Of a DNA stretch of 64,000 nt, positions 16,226 through 25,109 are shown in pieces. The notes below the pieces were generated by a model. That model had not been told where the DNA came from. It saw nothing but the letters and a program-made list of their open reading frames with translations, and searched no databases. This DNA comes from an uncultured Collinsella sp. (GTDB lineage: Bacteria; Actinomycetota; Coriobacteriia; Coriobacteriales; Coriobacteriaceae): positions 1-64,000 of the forward strand of contig CAUGJN010000001.1 of the NCBI GenBank assembly GCA_959599635.1, written 5' to 3'. A program made the translations under genes and the position numbers. Position 1 is the first letter of the stretch, and each line of letters starts with the position of its first letter.

Positions 16226-17218
16226 ATGTCGTTTAAAGTGATGGCGATTTGTGCCGGCAGGCACGGTGGCAACGGCGAGGCTTTGGCCAAAGAGGCCCTT
16301 TGCGCGGTGCGCGAGGCTGGCGGCGAGGTCGAGCTGATCAATTTGTTCGACTATAACATCTTGCCCTGCACCGGTTGCGAGGGCTGCACCATGCAGATGG
16401 GAAAGATGGGCGCCGGCCTGCAAAAGGAATATCACGGCTGCGTTCTTAAAAACAAAGACGATGTAGATGCGATTATTCGCGAACTGCAGACCTGCCAGGG
16501 CGTGATCTTCTCGGTTCCGACCTACGACCTTACGCCCAGCTCGGTGTACACCCGCTTTGCCCAGCGCTTCTTGGCATACGAGCTTTCGTTCTTGCTTGCC
16601 ATCGGTGCCGTAAAGGAGAATCCGCATACCGTTGCCGGCCTCATCTCCGTCGGCGGCTCCATGCACGATTGGCAGTCCCTGGCACTGGAGAGCCTGCAGG
16701 CGACTATGTTTACCATGTCGATGACTGTCGTCGATCGCTATATGGCGCAGCGCGACGGCCGCCCGGGCAATGCTTTTGTGTGGGGAGACGACGTGGAGTG
16801 GGGCGGACAGATCGCCCGCGCCCACAAGATGGGCGAGAACATCGTCAAGGCCATTCGCACGCCTGTTGACGAGCGCTGCTGGCTGGGCGATCCGGATGAC
16901 GGCGTGTGTCCCAACTGCCACAGCTCCCTGGTGTACCCCGGCGACAAGCATTGGGATGGGGTCGAGTTTCCCTGGGAGTGTGCGGTCTGCGGCGCGGGCG
17001 GCGATATCGTAACCGACGAGCGCACCGGTCGCCCCAAGCTCAAGATTGCCGAGAACGGCCTGATTCGCGACCGCAACGACGACCACGCGCGCGCCGAGCA
17101 CCTCAACGAGATCAACAAGACCCGCGACGAGTTCTTCGCCCATATGGACGAAGTAAAGCCGCTCATGGAAAAGTACGCCAAGATGACGTTCCCCACGCTG
17201 GAGATTAAGCGCGACTAG
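16226..17218 (+). CDS. Flavodoxin/NADPH-FMN reductase-like protein with zinc ribbon
   Basis: A 330-residue protein of the NADPH-dependent FMN reductase / iron-sulfur flavoprotein fold: the FMN phosphate loop is at MAICAGRHGGNGEAL, followed by the CTGCEGCTMQM cysteine cluster (about residues 48-58) and SVPTYDLTPSS. The C-terminal part adds CPNCHSSLVY … WECAVCGAGG (about 230-270), a rubredoxin-like or zinc-ribbon knuckle not found in the basic family. I chose ATG 16226 because GGAGAGGAG lies just upstream; the longer frame from 16052 has no site and overlaps a gap. It is last in the redox operon, after a 194-base gap, so it may also have its own promoter. Confidence 0.8.
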   Translation: MSFKVMAICAGRHGGNGEALAKEALCAVREAGGEVELINLFDYNILPCTGCEGCTMQMGKMGAGLQKEYHGCVLKNKDDVDAIIRELQTCQGVIFSVPTYDLTPSSVYTRFAQRFLAYELSFLLAIGAVKENPHTVAGLISVGGSMHDWQSLALESLQATMFTMSMTVVDRYMAQRDGRPGNAFVWGDDVEWGGQIARAHKMGENIVKAIRTPVDERCWLGDPDDGVCPNCHSSLVYPGDKHWDGVEFPWECAVCGAGGDIVTDERTGRPKLKIAENGLIRDRNDDHARAEHLNEINKTRDEFFAHMDEVKPLMEKYAKMTFPTLEIKRD

Positions 17219-17240
17219 TTTTGCCCAAGCCCCGCCCGGC

Positions 17241-18554
17241 CTACTTGCGGCAGTGCAGGTCGGCGCTGGTGCGGGGCTTAATCCTCGGCTCAAGAAAGCC
17301 AAGGTAGATTAGGGTGCGAATCGAGAGGTGGAACAAAAAGAGGTCCTCTCCCGATGCCAAGTCGTTACCGGTGATTTCCTTTATGCGGTTAATGCGATAG
17401 AGCAGCGTGTTTTTGTGAAGCGACAAGATCGCGGCGGTGCGCACCGTGTTACAGCTGTGCTGCATAAAGGCAAAGAGCGTCTCGACCAGCTCGGAATCGT
17501 GCGACTGGTCATGCTTCCAAAGTGCCCAGATTGCCGGATGGCAGTAGTTTATAAGGTTGATGCGGTCGTTGCAGATGTCGAGCATTTCCATGTAGGTGTA
17601 TTCGCAATAGCGATACACATGGGTGTCTTCGAGGATTTTGGTAAAGGTCGAGCCGTATCGAATGGCGGCGCGTGCCTGATTGAGGTGCGAACGCACATCG
17701 GTTGCCTGGGAAAACTCGTTGCTGATGCCAATGAACAAATTGTTCGTGGCAGCAACGCGGGCAAGGATCGCCTCATCGTTGGCGGGTAGCTGCGTGGAGG
17801 GCGGACGGCTTACCAGCGCCACGAGCTCACCTTCGTACATGGTGATAAGGCTATGGTGCAGTAGCGGCTGCAATTGTCCTCGGATGCTCTCCGCCTCGCG
17901 CGCCTCGAGCTGGGAATCTTTTTTGAGCAGGCATACAACGTAGAGGGCGGGAAGCGGCGCAAAGCCGACGAGCTGCATTTTGCGTGTGCAGGTGATGGGG
18001 TTGGGGATTTCGTCGTCCAGGAGGCGCGAGAGAAAATATGGCCCCTGTTGCGGGCCGCCCAACGAAAGAAAGCCGCCTTTCTGCAGTTCTTGCGCGAGCA
18101 GTCGGACAAAGAACTCAAAGACCTCGCGATCGCTATCGCCAAAGGCGTGATTGCGTTCGATCATCATCGCCCGGCCCAGACACGTGCCGTGCACCTTGAT
18201 CGCATCGGTCATGGTGTTGAGGCGGAACATGTCGTTATAGCGTGTAAGCGGGCCTGTCGAGCGGGCAATCTCCTCGTCTAAGCCGCATTTGATGATGTAT
18301 CGCACGGCTTCGTCCTGCAGCATGTCACCTTCGGAGAGCTCGGCGCGGGTGATGGCTGCAAAGGGGGAGTCGTCGTCATCGTCGAGCTCAAAGCCGCCGC
18401 GGGCGGCATAGCGGTACACGGGATCGACGACGAGCACCGGGTTGTCCATAGCGGCAGAGGCCGTTTGCGTGAGGCTCTTGAGCCCCGCGTCGCTCAAGAG
18501 CGCCTCGAGCAGCGCTTGCTTTGCGGTAGACGTATCGGTGGTACTCGGTTGCAT
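17241..18554 (-). CDS. PucR-family transcriptional regulator
   Basis: A 437-residue regulator. The C-terminal 60 residues (NTVRTAAILSLHKNTLLYRINRIKEITG) are the PucR/CdaR-type helix-turn-helix, and the N-terminal half looks like a ligand-sensing region with no recognisable enzyme motif. Genes of this kind commonly control purine or aromatic catabolism and, in gut Actinobacteria, inducible reductases. It is convergent with the redox operon, with only 22 bases between stops, and its own upstream region is full of inverted repeats (18694-18909), so it may control the operon or the divergent reductase at 19052. That is inference from position. Confidence 0.85.
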   Translation of the reverse strand: MQPSTTDTSTAKQALLEALLSDAGLKSLTQTASAAMDNPVLVVDPVYRYAARGGFELDDDDDSPFAAITRAELSEGDMLQDEAVRYIIKCGLDEEIARSTGPLTRYNDMFRLNTMTDAIKVHGTCLGRAMMIERNHAFGDSDREVFEFFVRLLAQELQKGGFLSLGGPQQGPYFLSRLLDDEIPNPITCTRKMQLVGFAPLPALYVVCLLKKDSQLEAREAESIRGQLQPLLHHSLITMYEGELVALVSRPPSTQLPANDEAILARVAATNNLFIGISNEFSQATDVRSHLNQARAAIRYGSTFTKILEDTHVYRYCEYTYMEMLDICNDRINLINYCHPAIWALWKHDQSHDSELVETLFAFMQHSCNTVRTAAILSLHKNTLLYRINRIKEITGNDLASGEDLFLFHLSIRTLIYLGFLEPRIKPRTSADLHCRK

Positions 18555-18693
18555 GGGTGTCCCTTCTGCCGCGTCTTCGCCGTAGTCGACGCGTGACCAA
18601 ATTATTATTGCAGGCTGTGCAGTATTAGGTTGTTTAAAAAGGTGAGTGTGGCGGTCGTTTCCTCGAACGGGGTGGCGCTGTTGTTGGAGAATG

Positions 18694-18909
18694 TCTCGAT
18701 CTGTAACAGGTGGGTCCGGTTTTGGTCTGTAGTTGTTACAGATTGAGATGTTTCGGCAGGACGGTCTTCGTTTGTCTAAATCTGTAACACGAGGGACGGT
18801 TTTTACTGAGTAACTGTTACAGATCTAGATCTTTCGGCAGGCTAGATTGGTTTGTCTCAATCTGTAACAGTTGCTCGGCAAAATAGGGCCTTACTGTTAC
18901 AGATCGAGA
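18694..18909. repeat. Array 2 of alternating inverted repeats (TCTCGATCTGTAACA family)
   Basis: Six half-sites in strict forward/reverse alternation: 18694-18708, 18734-18748, 18775-18789, 18815-18829, 18855-18869 and 18895-18909, spaced about 40 bases apart. The variants TCTCGATCTG, TCTAAATCTG and TCTCAATCTG all keep CTGTAACA. The array fills the gap between the PucR gene start and the reductase at 19052, so any binding protein could touch both promoters. The same unit and spacer words occur in array 1, 8 kb away. The rest of the 497-base gap holds no gene. Confidence 0.9.
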
Positions 18910-19051
18910 CAAACCACCAGCCCGCCCAGCCCCATCCACCAGCCCTCACCTGCTATCCGCCGATTTACGTTGCGCCCCCGTGCCCCTATGCCATATCCTC
19001 TAGACAACTACGCGGCAACATCGCCGCCGCGCCTACAAGAGAGGAATATCC

Positions 19052-21082
19052 ATGACCGCACCTGCATCCAAACTGCTCCAGCCCATTACGGTTGGCCCCC
19101 TTGAGCTCAAGAACCGCATTATGTTCCCGCCGCTTACCACCGGCTACGAGGAGCGCGACGGTTCCATTGGCGAGCGCAGCCTGGCTTTTTACGAGCGCCT
19201 GGCCCGTGGCGGCGTGAGCTACATCGTCATCGGCGACGTCGCTCCCGTTATGACCGCAAGCCCCACGCCCAAGCTGGCGACCGACGCTCAGATCCCCACG
19301 TTTAAGGCGCTGGCCGACGCCGTCCACAGGCACGGTGCCAAGGTCGCGCTGCAGCTGTTCCACCCCGAGTACGACGTGCCCGGCGTCGGCCGCATGGTCA
19401 TGGGTTCCATGGCCGCCGCCAAGGCCGCGCAGGAGGCCAAGGCCGCCGGCGACGAGGAGACCTTTGCCGCCAAGATGGCCGAGTCCAACGAGATCCGCAA
19501 CCAGGCATACGCCAAGCTGCACCACGACATGCAGCACTTTGTGAACGAGGCCACCGTGGAGCAACTCACCCAGATCAAGGAGGCTATCGCCGCCTCGGCC
19601 GCTCGCGCACAGCAGGCCGGGATCGATGCCATCGAGGTCCACGGCGACCGCCTGGTGGGTTCGCTGTGCTCGGCCATCCTCAACAAGCGCACCGACGAGT
19701 ACGGTGGCTCGTTCGAGAACCGCGTTCGCTACGCGCTCGAGGTCGTCGCCGCCATTAAGGAAGCCGCACCGCAGCTGATGGTGGAGTACAAGCTCCCCGT
19801 GATCATGGAGAACCCCGACGGCACACCGCGCGGCAAGGGCGGCCTGCAGCCCGACGAGGCCTGCGAGTTCGCCAAGCTGCTCGAGGGCGCCGGCATCGAC
19901 ATGATTCAGGTGGCGCAGGCAAACCACACCGGCAACATGGGCGACACCATTCCGCCCATGGGCGCCATGCCCTACAACTGGACGCTGCCCGTGGCAGAGC
20001 GCGTCAAGGCCCTGGTCTCCGTGCCGGTGGCAACCGTCGGCCGCGTTGTCTCGGTCGAGGCGGGCGAGAAGATCCTGGAAGACGGTTCGGCCGACATCGT
20101 CGCGTACGGCCGCTCGCTCATGTGCGATCCCGACATTGCGCTCAAGGCCGCCACGGGCGAGCCCATCCGCGAGTGCCTCAACTGCAACAAGGGCTGCGTC
20201 GACGCGATCCAAAACCGTCAGTACATCTCGTGCGTGCTCAATGCCGAGAACGGCGACGAGGCGACCGTCGCCATTAAGCCGGGCGAGGGTGACAAGAAGA
20301 TCGCCGTGGTGGGCGGCGGTATTGCCGGCCTGGAGGCCGCGCGCGTGGCGGCCAAGCGCGGCTACGACGTGACCGTCTACGAGGCGAGCGACCATCTGGG
20401 CGGCCAGATTGTGCTGGCGGCCGCGCCTCCGCGCAAGGACGAGATCATGCGCTCGGTGGAGTACTACGAGAAGATTCTGCCCGGCCTGGGCGTGAAGGTC
20501 GAGCTCAACCACGCCGCTACGGCCGAGGATCTCAACGCCGCCGACGCCGCGATTGTGGCTGTGGGCGCGCACGACGTGGTCATCCCCGTTCCGGGTGCCG
20601 ACTCGGACAAGGTCGTCTCGAGCTGGGACGTGCTGGCCGGCAAGGCGGAGCTTACGGGCCGCGTCGCCGTTATCGGCGGCGGCCTGGTGGGCACCGAGAC
20701 TGCCGAGTACCTGCTGCAGCACGGCTGCGAGGTGGCGATCGTCGAGATGCTCGACAAGATTGCCGCAGGCGAGTCCGAGACCATTCTGCCGCTGATCATG
20801 AGCGACTTTGCCGCCCACAACGTGGAACAGCACGTTAAGACCCGCCTGACCGCCATTACCGACGAGGGCGTGGAGGCCGTGCACACCACCGAGGACGGTG
20901 CCGAGGAGCCGGTGAAGATCGCCTGCGATTACGTGGTGATGGCCGTGGGCTCCAAGGCCAACGCGTTTGACCTGGATGGCGTGACGGTGCCCGTGACCTG
21001 CGTGGGCGACTGCTCGGGCGAGCGCACCGCCGACATCGCGAGCGCCATTCGCACGGCGTATCATGCGGCCAACGAGCTGTAG
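19052..21082 (+). CDS. Old-yellow-enzyme-type FMN/FAD/[4Fe-4S] NAD(P)H-dependent reductase
   Basis: A 676-residue enzyme of the 2,4-dienoyl-CoA reductase / NADH:flavin oxidoreductase type. The N-terminal TIM barrel (1-360) binds FMN, with LKNRIMFPPLTT at the start and ADIVAYGRSLMCDP near 345. The [4Fe-4S] motif CLNCNKGCVDAI is at about 380, then an FAD site (IAVVGGGIAGLEAARVA, about 418) and an NADPH site (VAVIGGGLVGTETAEYL, about 553). The barrel active site has HGDRLVGSLCS where family members usually show HGAHGYLL, so the substrate pocket probably differs. AGAGAGGAAT precedes the ATG. A strong terminator follows, so it is monocistronic. Confidence 0.9.
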   Translation: MTAPASKLLQPITVGPLELKNRIMFPPLTTGYEERDGSIGERSLAFYERLARGGVSYIVIGDVAPVMTASPTPKLATDAQIPTFKALADAVHRHGAKVALQLFHPEYDVPGVGRMVMGSMAAAKAAQEAKAAGDEETFAAKMAESNEIRNQAYAKLHHDMQHFVNEATVEQLTQIKEAIAASAARAQQAGIDAIEVHGDRLVGSLCSAILNKRTDEYGGSFENRVRYALEVVAAIKEAAPQLMVEYKLPVIMENPDGTPRGKGGLQPDEACEFAKLLEGAGIDMIQVAQANHTGNMGDTIPPMGAMPYNWTLPVAERVKALVSVPVATVGRVVSVEAGEKILEDGSADIVAYGRSLMCDPDIALKAATGEPIRECLNCNKGCVDAIQNRQYISCVLNAENGDEATVAIKPGEGDKKIAVVGGGIAGLEAARVAAKRGYDVTVYEASDHLGGQIVLAAAPPRKDEIMRSVEYYEKILPGLGVKVELNHAATAEDLNAADAAIVAVGAHDVVIPVPGADSDKVVSSWDVLAGKAELTGRVAVIGGGLVGTETAEYLLQHGCEVAIVEMLDKIAAGESETILPLIMSDFAAHNVEQHVKTRLTAITDEGVEAVHTTEDGAEEPVKIACDYVVMAVGSKANAFDLDGVTVPVTCVGDCSGERTADIASAIRTAYHAANEL

Positions 21083-21157
21083 CTGAACATCGCGGCCAGG
21101 CGGGACGGTAGCACGGATCCGTCTCGCCCGGCTGTGTCCCGTCGGGTGTCAACCGGT

Positions 21158-21193
21158 GCGGGGCCTGCAAGCGCAGCAGGCCCCGCCCTTTTT
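21158..21193 (+). terminator. Intrinsic terminator after the reductase gene
   Basis: GCGGGGCCTGC and GCAGGCCCCGC form an 11-bp perfect stem with a 7-base loop, followed by CCTTTTTG. It ends the reductase transcript. Confidence 0.9.
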
Positions 21194-21229
21194 GTTTTGC
21201 TCCGGTGGATGGCAATGCGCGGTAATCAT

Positions 21230-21522
21230 GAGGAGTAAGGACGTCTACTGCCTTGCCGATTACTCAAAATAATTGGGGGAGGGGTTAATAATCATATCCG
21301 CTATAGCAAAGGACATAAAGAGATGCCAATTTTGTTGACAAGCGAATGACGATTGGCTGCGAGTCAGCTACCAGCGTAAATAATCGATAAAGAAATGTCG
21401 TAAATTGGTGCCAAATGCCCAGATAACACCGCGTCTATTTTAATTAACTGCTTTGAGCAAACAGTAAAATGCTACTATCTAACTTGCACGTAAGAAAGCA
21501 GATTAACGGTTAAGGCTAAGAA
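21230..21522. promoter_or_regulatory. AT-rich intergenic region with promoter for the HTH gene
   Basis: About 290 bases, much more AT-rich than its surroundings, with no gene. TTGAGC (21453-21458) and TATCTA (21476-21481) are separated by 17 bases and lie about 40 bases before the HTH gene, a plausible promoter. A perfect TTGACA occurs at 21335-21340 without a clear -10. The composition shift hints at acquired DNA. Confidence 0.4.
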
Positions 21523-21927
21523 GTGGCAGGTATGTCGGAAGCAACTAGGACTCGCACGCATGCGCCCGAGGTTAGGCAGCGCGCCGTCGAGGTCCTCCAA
21601 GAGGGGGTCGGTCATCGCGCCCTCGCCGCGGAGCTTGGCATTCCCCAGGCCACGGCTCGTCAGTGGGCCCGCGCGTATGCCGTGGGCGGTGCCGACGCCG
21701 TTCTCAACGCCGGTTCGCATCATCACACCTATTCGTACGAAGTTAAGCTCGCCGTGGTCAAGGACCGCTTGGAAAACGGCTTAACGGTTCGCGAGGCCAT
21801 GATCAAGCACAAGATTCCCAGCGAGTCTTCGGTCAAGGCTTGGTGCCGCCAGTATCGCGAGAGCGGTGAGTCCGCGCTGGTTGATAAGCCGCGCGGTCGC
21901 AAGCCGCGCGTTAAAAAAGCGGAATAG
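21523..21927 (+). CDS. Orphan IS3-OrfA-like double helix-turn-helix protein
   Basis: A 134-residue basic protein with two successive helix-turn-helix units: VLQEGVGHRALAAELGIPQATARQWARAY (about 24-52) and LENGLTVREAMIKHKIPSESSVKAWCRQY (about 83-112), then a Lys/Arg-rich tail. This is the layout of the OrfA subunit of IS3-type transposases. No OrfB integrase frame and no terminal inverted repeats follow, so it is either an isolated IS relic or a domesticated regulator. The frame starts at GTG 21523 with AAGG upstream; an ATG at 21532 is an alternative. About 290 bases of gene-free DNA separate it from the hydrogenase operon. Confidence 0.7.
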   Translation: MAGMSEATRTRTHAPEVRQRAVEVLQEGVGHRALAAELGIPQATARQWARAYAVGGADAVLNAGSHHHTYSYEVKLAVVKDRLENGLTVREAMIKHKIPSESSVKAWCRQYRESGESALVDKPRGRKPRVKKAE

Positions 21928-22214
21928 CGAACGGGATGGTGCACCCACAGGGGCGCATTTTTCTTGCCGCGCCAACTTTTTGGACCGTCGTGAGCCTACT
22001 GGAACATCCTCCAAAGTGGTTAATAAACCGCGCGCAGTGGCCCGTGCGCCCGCCGCCGCGATAGGGGGAGCGTCGCCTCTCTGCTCCAAAGCGGACAGAC
22101 TCGTTACCCCGTACGCCTAAAACTCCCCAGTTGACCGAAAACCCGCCGCCGCTACTCCTCAACTGAGCTATAACGTTAAACAATTGCAGCGTTTTTGCAT
22201 GGGGGAGTGATGGT

Positions 22215-25097
22215 ATGACGCTACTGTATTTCCTTACCCTGTTTCCGCTGGTACCGGCGCTGGGCATGCTGCTCGTGCGCGGTGACCGCGCCCGCGATGC
22301 GGTGGGGCTCATAGGCTCTGGCATCATTATGGCGGTGACGGTTGTAGTCGCCGTCATGTTTTTTGGCACGGGCCCGCAGAGCTTCGAGGTTGCCCCCGGC
22401 ACCTCGCATGTGCTCTCGATCATCAGCTCCGTCATCGACGTGATCCTGTGCGCCGTCATCCTGTACAACGCGCGTAAATATAAGAGCACGCTCACCACGG
22501 TGCTCGGCGTGGTGCAGCTGGTGGGTTCGGTTGCCTTCGCTGCCATGACGCTGCCCGCGGCCGAGGTTGTCACCGCCACGCCGCTCTACCTGGATTACAT
22601 GAGTGTGATCATGGTCCTCGCCGTCGGCATTGTCGGCAGCCTAATCTGCGTGTATGCCCTGGGCTACATGAAGGACTTCCAGGCCCATGACGAGCACGAG
22701 GCTGCGCTGCGCGGGCAGACGGCGCCCGACCGACGCCCGCAGTTCCTGGCGCTTATGTTCCTGTTCCTCTCGGCCATGTTCGTCATCGTGACGAGCGACA
22801 ACCTTGAGTGGCTGTTCTGCGGCTGGGAAATCACCACCGTGTGCTCGTTCCTCATGATTGGCTACACGCGCACGCCCGAGGCCATCAAGAACGCCTTCAC
22901 CCAGATCATCCTCAACATGCTGGGCGGTATCGCGTTTTTGGTGGGCCTTATGTTCTTGCACGTTAACGGCATGTCGCTGACCATTTCGGGCATGATCGAG
23001 CTTTCCGGCGCCGGAACCGCGCAATCCGCGCTGCTGGTGATGCCGGTCGTTCTGCTGTCGCTCGCCGCACTCACCAAGGCCGCACAGATGCCGTTCCACA
23101 CTTGGCTGTTGGGTGCCATGGTTGCCCCCACGCCCACGAGCGCCCTGCTGCACTCGTCCACCATGGTCAAAGCCGGCGTGTTCCTGATGGTCAAGCTCAG
23201 CCCGCTCTATGCCATCTATCCCGTGACCGGCTTTATGGTCACGAGCGTGGGCGCCATCACGTTTTTGCTCGCTGCCCTCATGGCCATCTCGCAGAGCAAC
23301 GCCAAACGCGTGCTTGCGTACTCCACCATTTCCAACTTGGGCCTTATCAGCGCCTGCCTAGGCGTCGGCGCGCCCGAGGCCGTGTGGGCCGCGATCTTCC
23401 TGATCCTGTTCCATACGGTGGCAAAGTCGCTGCTGTTCCTGTGCGTGGGCACGGCCGAGCATCATATCGGCAGCCGCAATATCGAGGACATGGACGGCAT
23501 GTTCAGCCGCATGCCGCACCTGACGCGCCTGATGATGCTGGGCATTATGGGCATGTTCGTGGCCCCGTTTGGCATGCTCGTGTCCAAGTGGGGCGCCCTG
23601 GTGGCGTTTGCCCAGACCGGCAACGTGCTCATGATCATGGTGCTTGCCTTTGGCTCGGCCGCGACGTTCTTCTTCTGGGGCAAGTGGCTTGCCAAGCTTT
23701 CGGGCGTCGACCCCACGGCTCAAAACGTTGAGGTCAATGTCCATAAGACCGAATGGATGGCGCTCAACACCATCGCCGCGCTGCTGATTCTGTGCTGCGT
23801 GGCGTTTCCGGTTATCTCGAGCGGTCTGGTGTCGCCTTACTTGGCCATGGTGTTTGGCCGCGTGCCGTACGTTATTGGCAAGGACTCCATGTATCTGATG
23901 GTGGTTATCGTGGCGTTTATCGCCGTGGTGCTGCTGACTTCATTCCGCGTGAGCAACAAACCGCACGTAAACGTATATCTTTCGGGCGTGGGAACCGACA
24001 ATTACCGCCATTTCCGCGGCTCGATGGGACACGAGGTGAAGGCCGAAAAGCGCAATTGGTACTCGGAGGACGCCCTTGGCGAGAAGCGTATTGGCCCCGC
24101 GGGTAGCGTCGTATGCTGCAGCATTATCTTGTTTGCGCTGCTGTGTTGCGCATGGATTGGGCCCGAGCGGCTTGCCATGAGCGCGCCCTCGGTGCTGCGC
24201 GGCAAGTATTTCGAAGGTTCGGGCGTCGTGGGCATCTTTATTGGCACCGTGGCGTTTGCCTTGCTGGCGCCGCTTGCGGGCGGCTTGATCGACGGCATCG
24301 ACCGCAAACTTTCGGCTCGCATGCAGGGCCGCGTGGGCCCGCGCCTGCTGCAGCCCTTCTACGACGTTGCCAAGCTGCTGCGCAAGGCCCCTGCCAGCGT
24401 AAACACCATGGACGATACCTATATGGCGTGCGCGCTCATCTTTACCGTCGTGGGCGGCGGCATCTTTGTGTCGGGCTCCAACACGCTGCTGTGCGCTTTT
24501 ATGGTGACGCTCGCCGCGATCTTTGTGGTGCTGGCGTCCGCCTCGACGCAAAGCCCGTTTGCCCAGGTCGGTGCCGACCGCGAGTTGCTGCAGGTCATGA
24601 GCTACGAGCCCGCCGTTCTGCTGATGAGCGTGGGCCTGTACCTTGCCACCGACAGCTTTGATTCCATCGCCGTGACGGGGCAGTCGGCCCCCATCATCGT
24701 GTACAGCGCGCCCATTTTCCTGGCGCTGCTCGCGGTGCTTACCATCAAGCTGCGCAAGTCGCCGTTTGACCTTTCGTACTCGCATCACGCGCATCAGGAG
24801 ATTGTCCAGGGCGTCGCCACCGAGATGAGCGGTGGCACGCTGGCCAAGATGACCCTTATGCACTGGTGCGAGACCGTGCTGTTTTTGATGTGGGTGGGCA
24901 TGTTCTTTGTTTGGGACAACCCGGCGAGCTGGGTGGTCGCCCTGGTCGTTATGGCCGCGACGTATTTTGTCGAGGTGCTTATCGACAACACCTTCGCACG
25001 CAGTACCTGGCGCAGCTGCTTTAAGCTCGGATGGGGCGTGGCGCTGGTGTTTGGCCTGCTCAACCTTATGCCCATCCTCGTCGACGTGTTTATTTAG
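22215..25097 (+). CDS. Fused membrane subunit of Ech-type hydrogenase (NuoL-like + NuoH-like)
   Basis: A single 960-residue frame joining two subunits that are separate genes in classic Ech/Hyf complexes. Residues 1 to about 600 are an antiporter-like NuoL/EchA subunit with many helices and the proton-path block PTPTSALLHSSTMVKAGVF (about 298-316). Residues about 630-960 are a NuoH/EchB subunit, with GRVGPRLLQPFYDVAKLL near 704 and VGADRELLQVMSYEP near 790. The linker (about 585-630) holds charged residues (SMGHEVKAEKRNWYSEDALGE). The complex couples ferredoxin oxidation and H2 evolution to ion pumping. GGGGGAG precedes the ATG and the other subunits follow directly. Confidence 0.92.
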   Translation: MTLLYFLTLFPLVPALGMLLVRGDRARDAVGLIGSGIIMAVTVVVAVMFFGTGPQSFEVAPGTSHVLSIISSVIDVILCAVILYNARKYKSTLTTVLGVVQLVGSVAFAAMTLPAAEVVTATPLYLDYMSVIMVLAVGIVGSLICVYALGYMKDFQAHDEHEAALRGQTAPDRRPQFLALMFLFLSAMFVIVTSDNLEWLFCGWEITTVCSFLMIGYTRTPEAIKNAFTQIILNMLGGIAFLVGLMFLHVNGMSLTISGMIELSGAGTAQSALLVMPVVLLSLAALTKAAQMPFHTWLLGAMVAPTPTSALLHSSTMVKAGVFLMVKLSPLYAIYPVTGFMVTSVGAITFLLAALMAISQSNAKRVLAYSTISNLGLISACLGVGAPEAVWAAIFLILFHTVAKSLLFLCVGTAEHHIGSRNIEDMDGMFSRMPHLTRLMMLGIMGMFVAPFGMLVSKWGALVAFAQTGNVLMIMVLAFGSAATFFFWGKWLAKLSGVDPTAQNVEVNVHKTEWMALNTIAALLILCCVAFPVISSGLVSPYLAMVFGRVPYVIGKDSMYLMVVIVAFIAVVLLTSFRVSNKPHVNVYLSGVGTDNYRHFRGSMGHEVKAEKRNWYSEDALGEKRIGPAGSVVCCSIILFALLCCAWIGPERLAMSAPSVLRGKYFEGSGVVGIFIGTVAFALLAPLAGGLIDGIDRKLSARMQGRVGPRLLQPFYDVAKLLRKAPASVNTMDDTYMACALIFTVVGGGIFVSGSNTLLCAFMVTLAAIFVVLASASTQSPFAQVGADRELLQVMSYEPAVLLMSVGLYLATDSFDSIAVTGQSAPIIVYSAPIFLALLAVLTIKLRKSPFDLSYSHHAHQEIVQGVATEMSGGTLAKMTLMHWCETVLFLMWVGMFFVWDNPASWVVALVVMAATYFVEVLIDNTFARSTWRSCFKLGWGVALVFGLLNLMPILVDVFI

Positions 25098-25109
25098 GAG
25101 GCGGCATCC

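Noticed and set aside
15578..17302. Open frame of about 570 codons antisense to the NuoF-like and flavodoxin-like genes
   Set aside because: No start signal or domain; both plus-strand genes have clear motifs and ribosome binding sites.
18694..18909. CRISPR-like array, because of regular 40-bp spacing
   Set aside because: The units alternate in orientation and the spacers are related to each other, which does not fit CRISPR.
18986..21064. Open frame of about 690 codons antisense to the old-yellow-enzyme-type gene
   Set aside because: His, Gly, Ala and Val rich composition typical of reversed GC-rich codons; the plus-strand enzyme is complete and well supported.
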